From Fimbriimonadaceae bacterium (GTDB lineage Bacteria > Armatimonadota > Fimbriimonadia > Fimbriimonadales > Fimbriimonadaceae), in contig CP075364.1 of NCBI GenBank assembly GCA_019454105.1, forward strand, positions 1,367,362-1,431,361: DNA of 64,000 nucleotides. Reading direction: 5' to 3'. The notes beneath the pieces were generated by a model that saw only the letters and a list, made by a program, of their open reading frames with translations, did no database searches and was not told the DNA's origin. A program made the position numbers and the translations under genes. Below, piece after piece: positions 32,913-40,690 of the stretch (position 1 is the stretch's first letter; each line of letters opens with the position of its first letter).

Positions 32913-34103
32913 ATGAAGGACGACATCAAAAGAATCATGAAGCTGGTCCAAGAGGGCAAAATCAGCCCCGAGGACGCGGCAGAGCTCATCGAAGCCCTGG
33001 GAGAGGCCCGAAGGGACGACGAAGAGCCTAGCCCCGGCGAACCGGAGAAAGAAACCTCGGCCCGAAGCGGAGAAGACCCCTTCTCCAAACTTTTTGGAGC
33101 CCTGGACAAGATCAGTAAGGACGTGTCCAAGAACGTCAACTGGGAAGAGATCTCGGCCCAAGTCCGGCAAGGCGTCGGCAAAGGCGTCGAGGCGATCAAA
33201 CACGCGGCCGAAGAGGCGCGGAAAAGCTCCAGCTTCAGCATCGTGTTCGGAATCGAACACTCGAAGCACGTCGAACTGCCTCTCAACCTGAGTTCAGGTC
33301 AAACCCTTAGGATCGACCTGGCCCACGGAGATGTCAAAGTCGTCGCGACCGAGGGGCCTGCCAAGGTCGTGGTCGACGCGACCATCCGGGCCCACAACGA
33401 CGAGGAGGCCAAGCGGCTCATCGAGGCTTACACTCCTGTGGTGGAAGAGAGCGAATCGGCCATCGTTATGCGCCAACCTGACACACCCCAGCTGGTCACT
33501 GACATGGTGTTCCATGTACCGTCCGGGGTTCCATTGGAGGTCAAAGTCTCGAACGGGGACGTCTCGGTGGAGGGAACCCAATCCTCTTGCCGGATCCAGG
33601 GCTCACGCGGAGACGTGGCTTTGTCCGGGCTCGATGGTCCCGTCGAGGTGGTCATTCAGTCGGGCGACGTCAAGGTCGCTAAGACCAAGGCGACCATCCT
33701 CACAGTCGAGACCAAATCGGGCGACGTGAAGCTCGAAGAGACGAGCGGCATTTTGAACATTAAAACGGCCAGTGGTGACGTGGATCTGGCGCGGTGCGCC
33801 CCTCGGACGCTCTCCGTGGAGGCGGCGTCGAGCGACATACGGGCTGACCTCGTTGAACCGGTGGAAGGCACCATCAACGTGAGGACCGTCTCGGGGGACG
33901 TGCTGATCGAAGTCGTGGACGGAAGCGACTGCCGGGTCAGTCTTTCGAGCCTGCGCGGGTCAGCGAGCACCAAGATCGAACTGGAAGACGCGAACGTCCA
34001 GCCGCAGAAGGTGACGGGCCGGCTTGGCAACGGTTCCGGAACGATCGACGCGAGCACGATCAGCGGCGACGTCCGGCTTCAACTCCGAAATTCGGCCGTA
34101 TAG
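32913..34103 (+). CDS. DUF4097 beta-helix adhesin-like protein
   Basis: A 396-residue protein. The first 35 residues (IKRIMKLVQEGKISPEDAAELIEALGEA) repeat the helix pair found at the end of the DUF2089 protein. From about residue 125 to the end runs a DUF4097/putative-adhesin repeat: strands punctuated by S-G-D-V (NGDVSVEG, RGDVALSG, SGDVKVAK, SGDVKLEE, SGDVDLAR, SGDVLIEV, SGDVRLQL). These build a beta-helix. No signal peptide is seen, so it is likely cytoplasmic or membrane-associated. Bacterial DUF2089-DUF4097 pairs are thought to respond to envelope stress; that is an inference here. Confidence 0.83.
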   Translation: MKDDIKRIMKLVQEGKISPEDAAELIEALGEARRDDEEPSPGEPEKETSARSGEDPFSKLFGALDKISKDVSKNVNWEEISAQVRQGVGKGVEAIKHAAEEARKSSSFSIVFGIEHSKHVELPLNLSSGQTLRIDLAHGDVKVVATEGPAKVVVDATIRAHNDEEAKRLIEAYTPVVEESESAIVMRQPDTPQLVTDMVFHVPSGVPLEVKVSNGDVSVEGTQSSCRIQGSRGDVALSGLDGPVEVVIQSGDVKVAKTKATILTVETKSGDVKLEETSGILNIKTASGDVDLARCAPRTLSVEAASSDIRADLVEPVEGTINVRTVSGDVLIEVVDGSDCRVSLSSLRGSASTKIELEDANVQPQKVTGRLGNGSGTIDASTISGDVRLQLRNSAV

Positions 34104-34124
34104 TCCCAGCGTATACTCGCCGAC

Positions 34125-34967
34125 ATGCGTTGGCAAGGGCGACGACAGAGCTCTCAGATCGAAGACCGCCGGGAGGCCCCCTCCGGCGCTCTCGTTGCTG
34201 GGGGAGGGATCGGAACCGTCATCTTGGCCCTCCTTGTCATGTTGCTCGGGGGCGATCCCTCGGCTGTGCTCGGCCCGACTCCGACCTCGGACGCCGCGCC
34301 GGTCAACTCGCGAAGGATCCAGGAGGAGGAACCACTCCGAGAGTTCGTGGCCGTCACCCTTGCCGACACAGAAGAGGTCTGGGAGAAGCTCTTCGCCGAA
34401 ATGGGGGCCCAGTACCAGAAGCCGAGCCTGATCCTCTTCAGCGGACAAGTGCAGTCGGCCTGTGGCTATGCTTCCGCCCAATCGGGACCATTCTATTGCG
34501 GCCAGGACCAGAACATCTACATCGACCTGTCGTTCTATCAGATGCTACGCGACAAGTTCGGTGCCCCCGGAGACTTCGCCCAGGCTTATGTCATCGCCCA
34601 CGAGGTCGGCCACCATATTCAGAAGCTGCTGGGCACCCTCGACCGCGTGCACGCCATGCGGTCCAAGTTGTCTGAAAGGCAAGGCAACGACCTCTCGGTC
34701 CGGCTGGAGCTTCAAGCCGACTTCTATGCCGGGGTGTGGGCCCACCACGCGCGCAGGATGGCGGAGCTGGACGAGCAGGACATCCGGGAGGCGATCCAAG
34801 CCGCCAGCGCCATCGGCGACGACGCGATCCAGATGCAAGCCCAGGGTTACACCGTGCCCGACGCGTTCACTCACGGAACAAGCGAGCAGCGAGTCAGGTG
34901 GTTCATGCGCGGATGGGAGTCGGGTCGAATTCAGGATGGCGACACCTTCCGGGTCAGACAGTTGTGA
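34125..34967 (+). CDS. YpfJ-type neutral zinc metalloprotease
   Basis: A 280-residue membrane-anchored zinc peptidase-like protein (YpfJ family). The N-terminus MRWQGRRQSSQIEDRR is the family signature, followed by a transmembrane segment (GGGIGTVILALLVMLL) and the catalytic motif HEVGHH at 159-164. CGYASAQSGPFYCGQDQNIYIDLSFY and LELQADFYAGVWAH (third ligand Glu) complete the pattern. The function is poorly known. The ATG has no obvious strong ribosome-binding site. The next gene starts 13 bp later. Confidence 0.9.
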   Translation: MRWQGRRQSSQIEDRREAPSGALVAGGGIGTVILALLVMLLGGDPSAVLGPTPTSDAAPVNSRRIQEEEPLREFVAVTLADTEEVWEKLFAEMGAQYQKPSLILFSGQVQSACGYASAQSGPFYCGQDQNIYIDLSFYQMLRDKFGAPGDFAQAYVIAHEVGHHIQKLLGTLDRVHAMRSKLSERQGNDLSVRLELQADFYAGVWAHHARRMAELDEQDIREAIQAASAIGDDAIQMQAQGYTVPDAFTHGTSEQRVRWFMRGWESGRIQDGDTFRVRQL

Positions 34968-34980
34968 GGATCAAGGGCCG

Positions 34981-35877
34981 ATGACGCTCGCCAACACGGT
35001 CGTCATGGTTCGGCCCGCGTCGTTCGGGCCGGACAGCGAGACTCTCACGACCAACGCGTTTCAGACCAAGTGTTTTTTTGAGGGTTCAAGAGAAGCTGGT
35101 CGCGACGAAGTCGACGCGTTCGCAGAAGCCTTGCGGACGGCAGGGGTCAGGGTTTTCGTCATCGACGAGCCCGAAGACCTGGTCAGGCCGAACGCGGTCT
35201 TCCCGAACAACTGGTTCTCGACACATCCAGACGGAACCGTCGTGCTTTATCCGATGCAGGCCGAAAACCGGCGGCTCGAGAGGCAGATCCCCGTTCTCGC
35301 GACCCTGAAGGAGCACTTTCACATCGAGAAGATCCTGGACATGACCGGTAACGAGGAGCGAGGCCGGTTTCTCGAAGGGACTGGCAGCCTGGTGCTCGAT
35401 CACGACGCCAGGCTGGCTTGGTCGTGCCCTTCACCCCGCACCGACCCCTCTCTGCTCCAGGAATGGTGCGGCCTGATGGGGTTCTCCGCAGTGCCTTTCG
35501 AGGCCCGTGGGCAGGATGGGCGACAGATCTACCACACGAACGTGGTCATGGCCCTGGGAGACGGCTTCGCCGTGGTCGGATCAAGTCTCGTCGAGGGCCC
35601 CGAACGAGTGATCACCGCCCTGGCGGACTCGCGGGTCGTGATCGAGCTTGACTCAGACCAGATCGAAAACTTCGCTGGAAACATGCTGGCCCTTCGAGCC
35701 GAAGATGGTTCCCAAGTGGTGGCTATGTCAGAGCGCGCCTGGAACAGCCTCAAGCCTGATCAACGCGAGATCGTCTCGCAACGAGCCAGAGTCGTCTCCG
35801 CTCAATTGACCACCATCGAACAAAGCGGCGGCTCAGCCCGATGCATGTTGGCCGAGATCTTTCTCCCTCGTCACTGA
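34981..35877 (+). CDS. CtlX-like amidinotransferase-family hydrolase
   Basis: A 298-residue guanidino-modifying-enzyme-fold protein, like CtlX and arginine deiminase relatives. VVMVRPASFGPDSETLTTNAFQ marks the N-terminus. PNNWFSTHPDGTVVLYPM and LEGTGSLVLDHDARLAWSCPSPRTDP hold the Asp/Glu and His region, and YHTNVVMALGDGFAVVGSS follows. The candidate nucleophile is Cys288 in GGSARCMLAEIF near the C-terminus. Homologues act on citrulline or related ureido/guanidino compounds. The frame is open upstream inside the YpfJ gene, but ATG 34981 starts the family match. It overlaps the convergent DUF2237 gene by 7 bp. Confidence 0.85.
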   Translation: MTLANTVVMVRPASFGPDSETLTTNAFQTKCFFEGSREAGRDEVDAFAEALRTAGVRVFVIDEPEDLVRPNAVFPNNWFSTHPDGTVVLYPMQAENRRLERQIPVLATLKEHFHIEKILDMTGNEERGRFLEGTGSLVLDHDARLAWSCPSPRTDPSLLQEWCGLMGFSAVPFEARGQDGRQIYHTNVVMALGDGFAVVGSSLVEGPERVITALADSRVVIELDSDQIENFAGNMLALRAEDGSQVVAMSERAWNSLKPDQREIVSQRARVVSAQLTTIEQSGGSARCMLAEIFLPRH

Positions 35878-36245
35878 CCCTCGACGGCATGGGCCTTCAG
35901 ATTGGCTAGATCGACGAACTCCAAGGCAGCCAAGTGGGTCGCAGCCAGGACGACCAAAGGCGCATGACCGGCTTCCAGGGCTTCAGCCCATCGCTCCACG
36001 CACACGCACCACCTGTCGCCCGGCTGGAGCCCTGGAAAGTTGAACTCCGGGCGTGGCGTCGAAAGATCGTTCCCTCTTGACTTTGAGAAAGCAAGGAAGT
36101 TACCGGTGACGACCACGCAGACCGTGTGCTGACCGTAGTCCGCTGGCCCCGTCTCGCAGCAGCCGTCGCGGAAGAACCCGGTCATCGGATCGACACCACA
36201 CGGGGCCAAGGGTTCACCAAGCACGTTCAGACCTTCCCGCTTCAT
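35871..36245 (-). CDS. DUF2237-family protein
   Basis: A 124-residue protein of family DUF2237, function unknown. NVLGEPLAPCGVDPMTGFFRDGCCETGPADYGQHTVCVVVT and FPGLQPGDRWCVCVERWAEAL are the family hallmarks: conserved Cys residues and the GDRWC-x-C motif. It is a single gene. The family is widespread and usually a stand-alone cytoplasmic protein. Confidence 0.88.
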   Translation of the reverse strand: MKREGLNVLGEPLAPCGVDPMTGFFRDGCCETGPADYGQHTVCVVVTGNFLAFSKSRGNDLSTPRPEFNFPGLQPGDRWCVCVERWAEALEAGHAPLVVLAATHLAALEFVDLANLKAHAVEGQ

Positions 36246-36303
36246 ACGCGTATTCTAACGAGTGCAGGGCGCGGCGCGTGCGCAAGCGCCAGACTGGACA
36301 ACC

Positions 36304-36939
36304 ATGGGTGCCGACTTTTTGGGAAGACGATTGAGCTACGAGGCCGGGAGACTGACCGAAGAAGACTGCGGATCAGACCCGATGGCCTTCCTCAGACTCT
36401 GGATTGATGAGGCCAGCGAGGCAGGGCTGATCGAGCCGACCGCCTGTGCTCTGGCGACCGCCGGTAAGGATGGCCGCCCATCCAACCGGATCGTCCTGCT
36501 TCGCAAGTTGGACGACGGCCTTGTCTTCTTCTCGAACTACGAGAGCCGGAAGGGACAGGAACTCGCGACCAATCCCCTCGCGGCGATGACGTTCTTTTGG
36601 CCCCAGCTTCAGCGCCAGGCGAGGATCGAAGGGACGGTCGCCAAGGTCTCCGCAGCCGAGTCCGACGAGTACTTTGCTGGCCGACCCTACGGGAGCCAGT
36701 TGGCGGCCGCCGCCAGCCCCCAGAGCCAGAAGATCCGAGACCGGGCCGCCCTGACAGCGCGGGCTGAAGAATTGGCCGCCGTGTATCCAGACCAAGTGCC
36801 AAGACCCTCGCACTGGGGCGGCTTCAGGCTGACGCCTGAGGCGATCGAGTTTTGGCAGGGCAGGCCGGGCCGTCTTCACGACCGGATTCTCTTCGAGAGA
36901 GGGCCCGAAGGCTGGGCACGCGCCCGGCTCGCCCCTTAA
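36304..36939 (+). CDS. pdxH: Pyridoxamine 5'-phosphate oxidase
   Basis: PdxH oxidises pyridoxine or pyridoxamine 5'-phosphate to the cofactor pyridoxal 5'-phosphate, using FMN. Signature segments are ACALATAGKDGRPSNRIVLLRKLD, GLVFFSNYESRKGQELATNP, FFWPQLQRQARIEG, and the C-terminal HWGGFRLTPEAIEFWQGRPGRLHDR. ATG 36304 gives 211 residues, the standard length; GTG 36262 would add 14 extra. The stop overlaps the stop of the convergent DUF5658 gene (TTAA). PLP made here serves enzymes such as TrpB and SelA in this window. Confidence 0.93.
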   Translation: MGADFLGRRLSYEAGRLTEEDCGSDPMAFLRLWIDEASEAGLIEPTACALATAGKDGRPSNRIVLLRKLDDGLVFFSNYESRKGQELATNPLAAMTFFWPQLQRQARIEGTVAKVSAAESDEYFAGRPYGSQLAAAASPQSQKIRDRAALTARAEELAAVYPDQVPRPSHWGGFRLTPEAIEFWQGRPGRLHDRILFERGPEGWARARLAP

Positions 36940-37229
36940 GCCTGTCCGGCCCAGAACCAAACGTTCCAGATCGCCAGGTAAGCGCATGACCCGACCAGCG
37001 CCGCCTGTCGAACGAACAACAGGTTGGTCTTCGCATATCGGATCATCGCCCACCAGGCCAAGATCAAGGTCGCGCCTTTGACGATCGCGAAGAGCCACTC
37101 GCTCCGCTCGATCAAAGGCCGCATGAGTGGGTTGAGCTCAATGATGAGTCCGTGCCGATGGAGCACGGCCGTCATGAGGAGGTCGACAAAACCAATGACC
37201 ATCAAGAGTCCGATAGCACGAGTGGGCAT
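36936..37229 (-). CDS. DUF5658-like small membrane protein
   Basis: A 97-residue integral membrane protein with three transmembrane segments (IGLLMVIGFVDLLMTAVL, WLFAIVKGATLILAWWAMI and QAALVGSCAYLAIWNVWFW). The DLLMTAVLHRHGLIIELNPLM pattern matches DUF5658. I chose ATG 37229 because it overlaps the dacB stop as TAATG, a typical coupling signal. ATG 37277 would give a 49-bp overlap. It is co-transcribed with dacB and the HEAT gene. Function unknown. Confidence 0.68.
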   Translation of the reverse strand: MPTRAIGLLMVIGFVDLLMTAVLHRHGLIIELNPLMRPLIERSEWLFAIVKGATLILAWWAMIRYAKTNLLFVRQAALVGSCAYLAIWNVWFWAGQA

Positions 37230-38509
37230 TACCATCCGATAAATCTCTCCGATCCGCCCCGTACTGGTTCGTTCCATCGCTGTTCAAGCCGTCGCACGAA
37301 GTCGTCTTGAACCTTGCGAAGGCTTGGTTGTGGAGCGAGGGCGTTGTTGAAAAGGAGGCTGACGACCACCTTGTCCCCGCTCGGTCCGATGACGATCCCG
37401 CAAAGGCAGGAGACTGCATTGAGCGTGCCAGTCTTCCCAAAGAAGTTGCTAGATTCGAGCCGACCCAGCAAACTTCCTTCGTTGCCCCGGCAGAGAGCCT
37501 CACGAAGGACTCCGCCCCAAGGCTGGCCGTCTGCCCAAAGCATGGCCCGATTGATTGCGTCGGCCGAAACCAGGTTGTGCCGGCTCAAGCCCGAGCCGTC
37601 TTTGGGACGGACGGCACCTTCAGGCAGGCCCACCGTCTGAGTGAGAAAGTCGGCCAGGGCCTGGTTGGCCCGGTCGAATGTCGTCGAAGCGGACGCTTGA
37701 AAGAGAAGTGTCTCTGCGATGAAGTTGTCGCTGGGCTCGAGGCACCGTCGGGCGACCTCGGAGAGCGGCGGGCCCATGACGACATGGTCCGGCTTTCGAT
37801 TTGGCAGTTTCACCCCGACGCGCTGGACCGGGCCGTTCGAAAGGACCCGGGCGGCCGAAAGGTCAGGGTCTGACAGAGCGAGTCGCGCGAGCCGAGTCCT
37901 CGCCTGAGGCAAGTTCCCAGCGACGGTCAGCTCTCGTAAGGCAGGCTTATAGTCCACGCTTACGGCTCCAGATCCACCCCGGTGCGTGACTTTTATCCTC
38001 GATTCGGGCGGTAACGGCACCAAGGCGCCTTTCTCGGCAAAGAGGTCCACTGATCCTTGGTCGAAAGAGAGTGCGGAGATTGGCGCCGCATAGCGGTACG
38101 GAAGATCGTCCCACTCCCATCCGGGTCCCCAACCGGGCCGAAAGGCTTGATGGATATGGACCGGCGGGTCGCCAGTGATCCTCAAGGACCTTCTGGCCTC
38201 GCGCAACTGGGCCAAAGTCAGGGTGGCGTCACCGCCCGCTGAGACGACCACCCGGTCCTTCTCACGCCAAAACCGGGTCTCGGCCCGGAAGTCGGGGCCC
38301 AGCCGATGCAGGGCGAAGATCGCGGTCAAGGTCTTTTGACAGCTGGCCGGCAACAATCGAACCATATCGTTGCGCCCGTAGAGCCTCTCCCCTTGGCCGT
38401 CTAGCACGCTGACGCCCACCGCCGCTCCTTGGAGCACCGATGAGTCCAATAGAGCGTCCAGGTCGGCGACCAGAGTATCAGCAAGGCCGAGAAGAGCCAG
38501 AACCGTCAT
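37229..38509 (-). CDS. dacB: D-Ala-D-Ala carboxypeptidase (PBP4 type)
   Basis: A 426-residue low-molecular-mass penicillin-binding protein of the DacB/PBP4 class. It trims or cleaves D-Ala cross-links in peptidoglycan in the periplasm. The three active-site motifs are present: S56-x-x-K59 in PASCQKTL, the SxN motif as PSDNFIAE, and KTG in FFGKTGTL. PKDGSGLSRHN is also typical. The N-terminal signal is short. The gene starts by overlapping the stop of the HEAT gene (ATGA), and its own stop overlaps the DUF5658 start (TAATG). Confidence 0.92.
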   Translation of the reverse strand: MTVLALLGLADTLVADLDALLDSSVLQGAAVGVSVLDGQGERLYGRNDMVRLLPASCQKTLTAIFALHRLGPDFRAETRFWREKDRVVVSAGGDATLTLAQLREARRSLRITGDPPVHIHQAFRPGWGPGWEWDDLPYRYAAPISALSFDQGSVDLFAEKGALVPLPPESRIKVTHRGGSGAVSVDYKPALRELTVAGNLPQARTRLARLALSDPDLSAARVLSNGPVQRVGVKLPNRKPDHVVMGPPLSEVARRCLEPSDNFIAETLLFQASASTTFDRANQALADFLTQTVGLPEGAVRPKDGSGLSRHNLVSADAINRAMLWADGQPWGGVLREALCRGNEGSLLGRLESSNFFGKTGTLNAVSCLCGIVIGPSGDKVVVSLLFNNALAPQPSLRKVQDDFVRRLEQRWNEPVRGGSERFIGW

Positions 38510-39492
38510 GGTTCGTCGGGAAATACAGGCTCGGTCATATGGTCGTGGGCCCCTGACTCGATATCGGCATGTTGGGAAGCGGCAAAGGAGCGGAGCAGAG
38601 GCTCGTCATCCTCGGTCGCCGCGAGTTCCAGAGCGGCCAAGACGCGCTCTCGGGTCTCGGGCATCCACTCGACCAAGTGGAACACGGCATGGATCGCGGC
38701 CCGCCTGCCGTACCGGCTGGGTGACGAGACGCAATCGATCAGGGCGTCGGCCGCTTCGGGTGTGCAGACATGCCCGCCAAGAACGACCCCAGCCTTGTAG
38801 ACCGTGCGGGCATAGTCATCAGTAGCGTTGGCCATCAAGTCGCGGACAGCACGGACGGCTTCGGCACGCCCTTCTTCCGAAGAGATCAAACTCGGGAGAT
38901 CCTCGAAGAGATCGAGGACGCACCACTGGGCACTACGCCGGTTCGGGTGATATTGGTCGCGAAGGATCGTGACCAAGGCCGGCCCAAAGAGGCCTGTACT
39001 GGCCTGCTTTTCGATCTCGACGCTCGCCTCGTGAGCCACATCCCGATCCGAGCAGTACAGCAGTTTGAGAAGACCGAGCGCGTCTAACGAGCGCACGCTC
39101 TCACGGTACCGACCCGGAATTCCAAGAGTCTTGGCAATCTCGAACTGGCGGCGAAAGTAGGGTTCGGCCCCTTCGAGCAGACCCTGAACGGCTTCTTCCT
39201 CAGTCGTTCCCCGAGACTCGTTCCAAACCCCGACAAGTCTGGCGAAGACGCCTGCTGGCGTCCGAGCCGTCTGCACTTCAAACTCCTCTCCGTAGGCGAT
39301 GAGTCGCGCCGACCCCGTCCAATCGCTTCCGAGCACATGGAAATCGGAACTGACGGGATGGGGGGGCCAATGGAACGGAACCCGATGGGACGGCTTGGTT
39401 GGACTGGGATCACCGCCTGCTTCGGCCAAACACTGGTTTTGGAACGCGACCAGGCTGTCGGCAAGTCCTTGGGAAGTGAGTGAGGCGGCCAT
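38506..39492 (-). CDS. HEAT-repeat-like protein, unknown
   Basis: A 328-residue protein with no signal peptide or membrane segment. The second half has helical repeats of the HEAT/armadillo type (for example GLFGPALVTILRDQYHPNRRSAQWCVLDLFEDLPSL, and VRAVRDLMANATDDYARTVYKAGVVLGGH), suggesting protein-protein binding. The N-terminal half includes WTGSARLIAYGEEFEVQTARTPAGVFARLVGVW, whose family I do not recognise. It is the first gene of the dacB unit, with a 4-bp overlap. The job may be in cell-wall regulation, by context only. Confidence 0.6.
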   Translation of the reverse strand: MAASLTSQGLADSLVAFQNQCLAEAGGDPSPTKPSHRVPFHWPPHPVSSDFHVLGSDWTGSARLIAYGEEFEVQTARTPAGVFARLVGVWNESRGTTEEEAVQGLLEGAEPYFRRQFEIAKTLGIPGRYRESVRSLDALGLLKLLYCSDRDVAHEASVEIEKQASTGLFGPALVTILRDQYHPNRRSAQWCVLDLFEDLPSLISSEEGRAEAVRAVRDLMANATDDYARTVYKAGVVLGGHVCTPEAADALIDCVSSPSRYGRRAAIHAVFHLVEWMPETRERVLAALELAATEDDEPLLRSFAASQHADIESGAHDHMTEPVFPDEP

Positions 39493-39671
39493 AGTCGCTG
39501 GCTAAGGTGCGGGGAGCCGCTGTGCCTCCCGGCCAGTACGTTCAAACATTTCGCCGTTGCCTTGAGATCCCAATCCGGCCAGCACTGTTGCTTGAACTGA
39601 GCGAATCAAGCGCCCATCACCCCTTCGGCACGGAGCCAGCCTCATGGCTTCGCCAAAACCCGGATAACGGC
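39493..39671. other. Short gene-free stretch
   Basis: This lies between the HEAT gene start and tatA stop. No RNA gene or clear promoter was recognised, although the HEAT-dacB operon promoter should be here. Confidence 0.3.
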
Positions 39672-39881
39672 CTAGCCCTTGTTCTCAGGTGTCTCCGCAT
39701 CTCGAAGACCTTGAGCGAACTTGTCTTTCGTCTCGCGGATGCCTTCTTGGAACTCGCTGACACCGCGGCCCAAGCCCCGCATGAGTTGGGGGATCTTGGC
39801 CCCACCAAAGAGCACCAAGACGACGACCAAAATGATGAGCCATTCTTGACCCTGAGGGATGAACGCCAGCGAATGCAGCAT
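39672..39881 (-). CDS. tatA: Sec-independent translocase TatA/E
   Basis: A 69-residue TatA-family protein. It oligomerises to form the twin-arginine translocation pore for folded proteins. A single N-terminal transmembrane helix (about 14-27: [14 protein letters not shown]) is followed by the amphipathic [21 protein letters not shown] and a charged tail. The family FGxxKxP hinge appears as FGGAKIP. It is preceded by AGGA and a good -10 box. No tatC is adjacent, so it is a stand-alone tatA. Confidence 0.93.
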   Translation of the reverse strand: MLHSLAFIPQGQEWLIILVVVLVLFGGAKIPQLMRGLGRGVSEFQEGIRETKDKFAQGLRDAETPENKG

Positions 39882-39899
39882 TGTTGTGTTCCTTGTTCC

Positions 39900-39905
39900 A
39901 TTATA
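39900..39905 (-). promoter_or_regulatory. Candidate -10 box for tatA
   Basis: TATAAT on the minus strand, 18 bp upstream of the tatA start, would give a leader of about 12 nt. I could not find a good -35 hexamer at 16-18 bp. Confidence 0.45.
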
Positions 39906-39950
39906 CGGCCAAGGAGCCCCAAGCTGTGCAGCCAGGTAGCCGCGCGGGGT

Positions 39951-40643
39951 TCAGTCGCCTTTTGGCTGAGGCCCTTGGTCCGGTTCAAGAGCGTCTTTCG
40001 GATCGATATTGAAGTCCACTTCGGTCGTCGAATCCCGTTCAAAAGGATTCTTGTTCCCTTCCACGTAGTAAACGATCCAATCGCGCTCGTTGTAGAAGAT
40101 CCTCGGAGCGTTGGCCTTTGGCCTTTCTTCGAACTTCTTGCTCTGGCTGACACCGATCGTGTCGGTCTCAAAGAGCAAGACCGCCTTTTCAGGAGTTTCA
40201 ATCTCCTGGACTTTCGCTCCGGCGATCTCCAGGTTATAGGCAATCCCTGTTGACCGGCCCTCCCATTTGCACTGGAGCGGCTCACCCGGAGCGGCCGGCA
40301 AGAAGTCCTTCGGCATGCCCTCGCCCTTGAGCTTTTCGTGCAATCTTGAGTAGTACTTCTCGGTCGATTGCTGCCAGTTGGCGGCCAGGGGTAGCCGGTC
40401 GTCGTTCTCCATCGAGTACGCCAGCATCGCGCCATGGACCGCCTCGAAAGTGCCCATGCAACTGGCAGTCGCCGAGACCTGGCCCCAGACGTTTCGGAAG
40501 AACAGCGCCGACACCAAGATCAAGACCACGCAGAGCCCGAGAACGACGATCCCAGCGATCAGACAGGTCTTACCGGCCCCGGAGCCAGGCCGGGATCCCT
40601 CGCTTGGAGGAGGCGGCATTGTGAAGGGAGGCGGCGTCGCCAT
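39951..40643 (-). CDS. Pseudopilin-like / DUF1559-type membrane protein
   Basis: A 230-residue protein. A Pro/Gly-rich cytoplasmic N-terminus (MATPPPFTMPPPPSEGS) precedes one transmembrane segment (CLIAGIVVLGLCVVLILVSALFF, about 28-50). The outside domain has SCMGTFEAVHGAMLAYSMENDDRLPLAANWQQSTEKYYS, which resembles the alpha-helical start of pseudopilin/DUF1559 proteins of Planctomycetes and Armatimonadota (sequential-residue and LP-x-x-x-W pattern). The tail is charged (DALEPDQGPQPKGD). The function is unknown. It is divergent from selA, with 47 bp between starts. Confidence 0.6.
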   Translation of the reverse strand: MATPPPFTMPPPPSEGSRPGSGAGKTCLIAGIVVLGLCVVLILVSALFFRNVWGQVSATASCMGTFEAVHGAMLAYSMENDDRLPLAANWQQSTEKYYSRLHEKLKGEGMPKDFLPAAPGEPLQCKWEGRSTGIAYNLEIAGAKVQEIETPEKAVLLFETDTIGVSQSKKFEERPKANAPRIFYNERDWIVYYVEGNKNPFERDSTTEVDFNIDPKDALEPDQGPQPKGD

Positions 40644-40690
40644 GACGCTTGATCTTACTATCGTCGGTCATACTCGGTTGCGGACGCACC

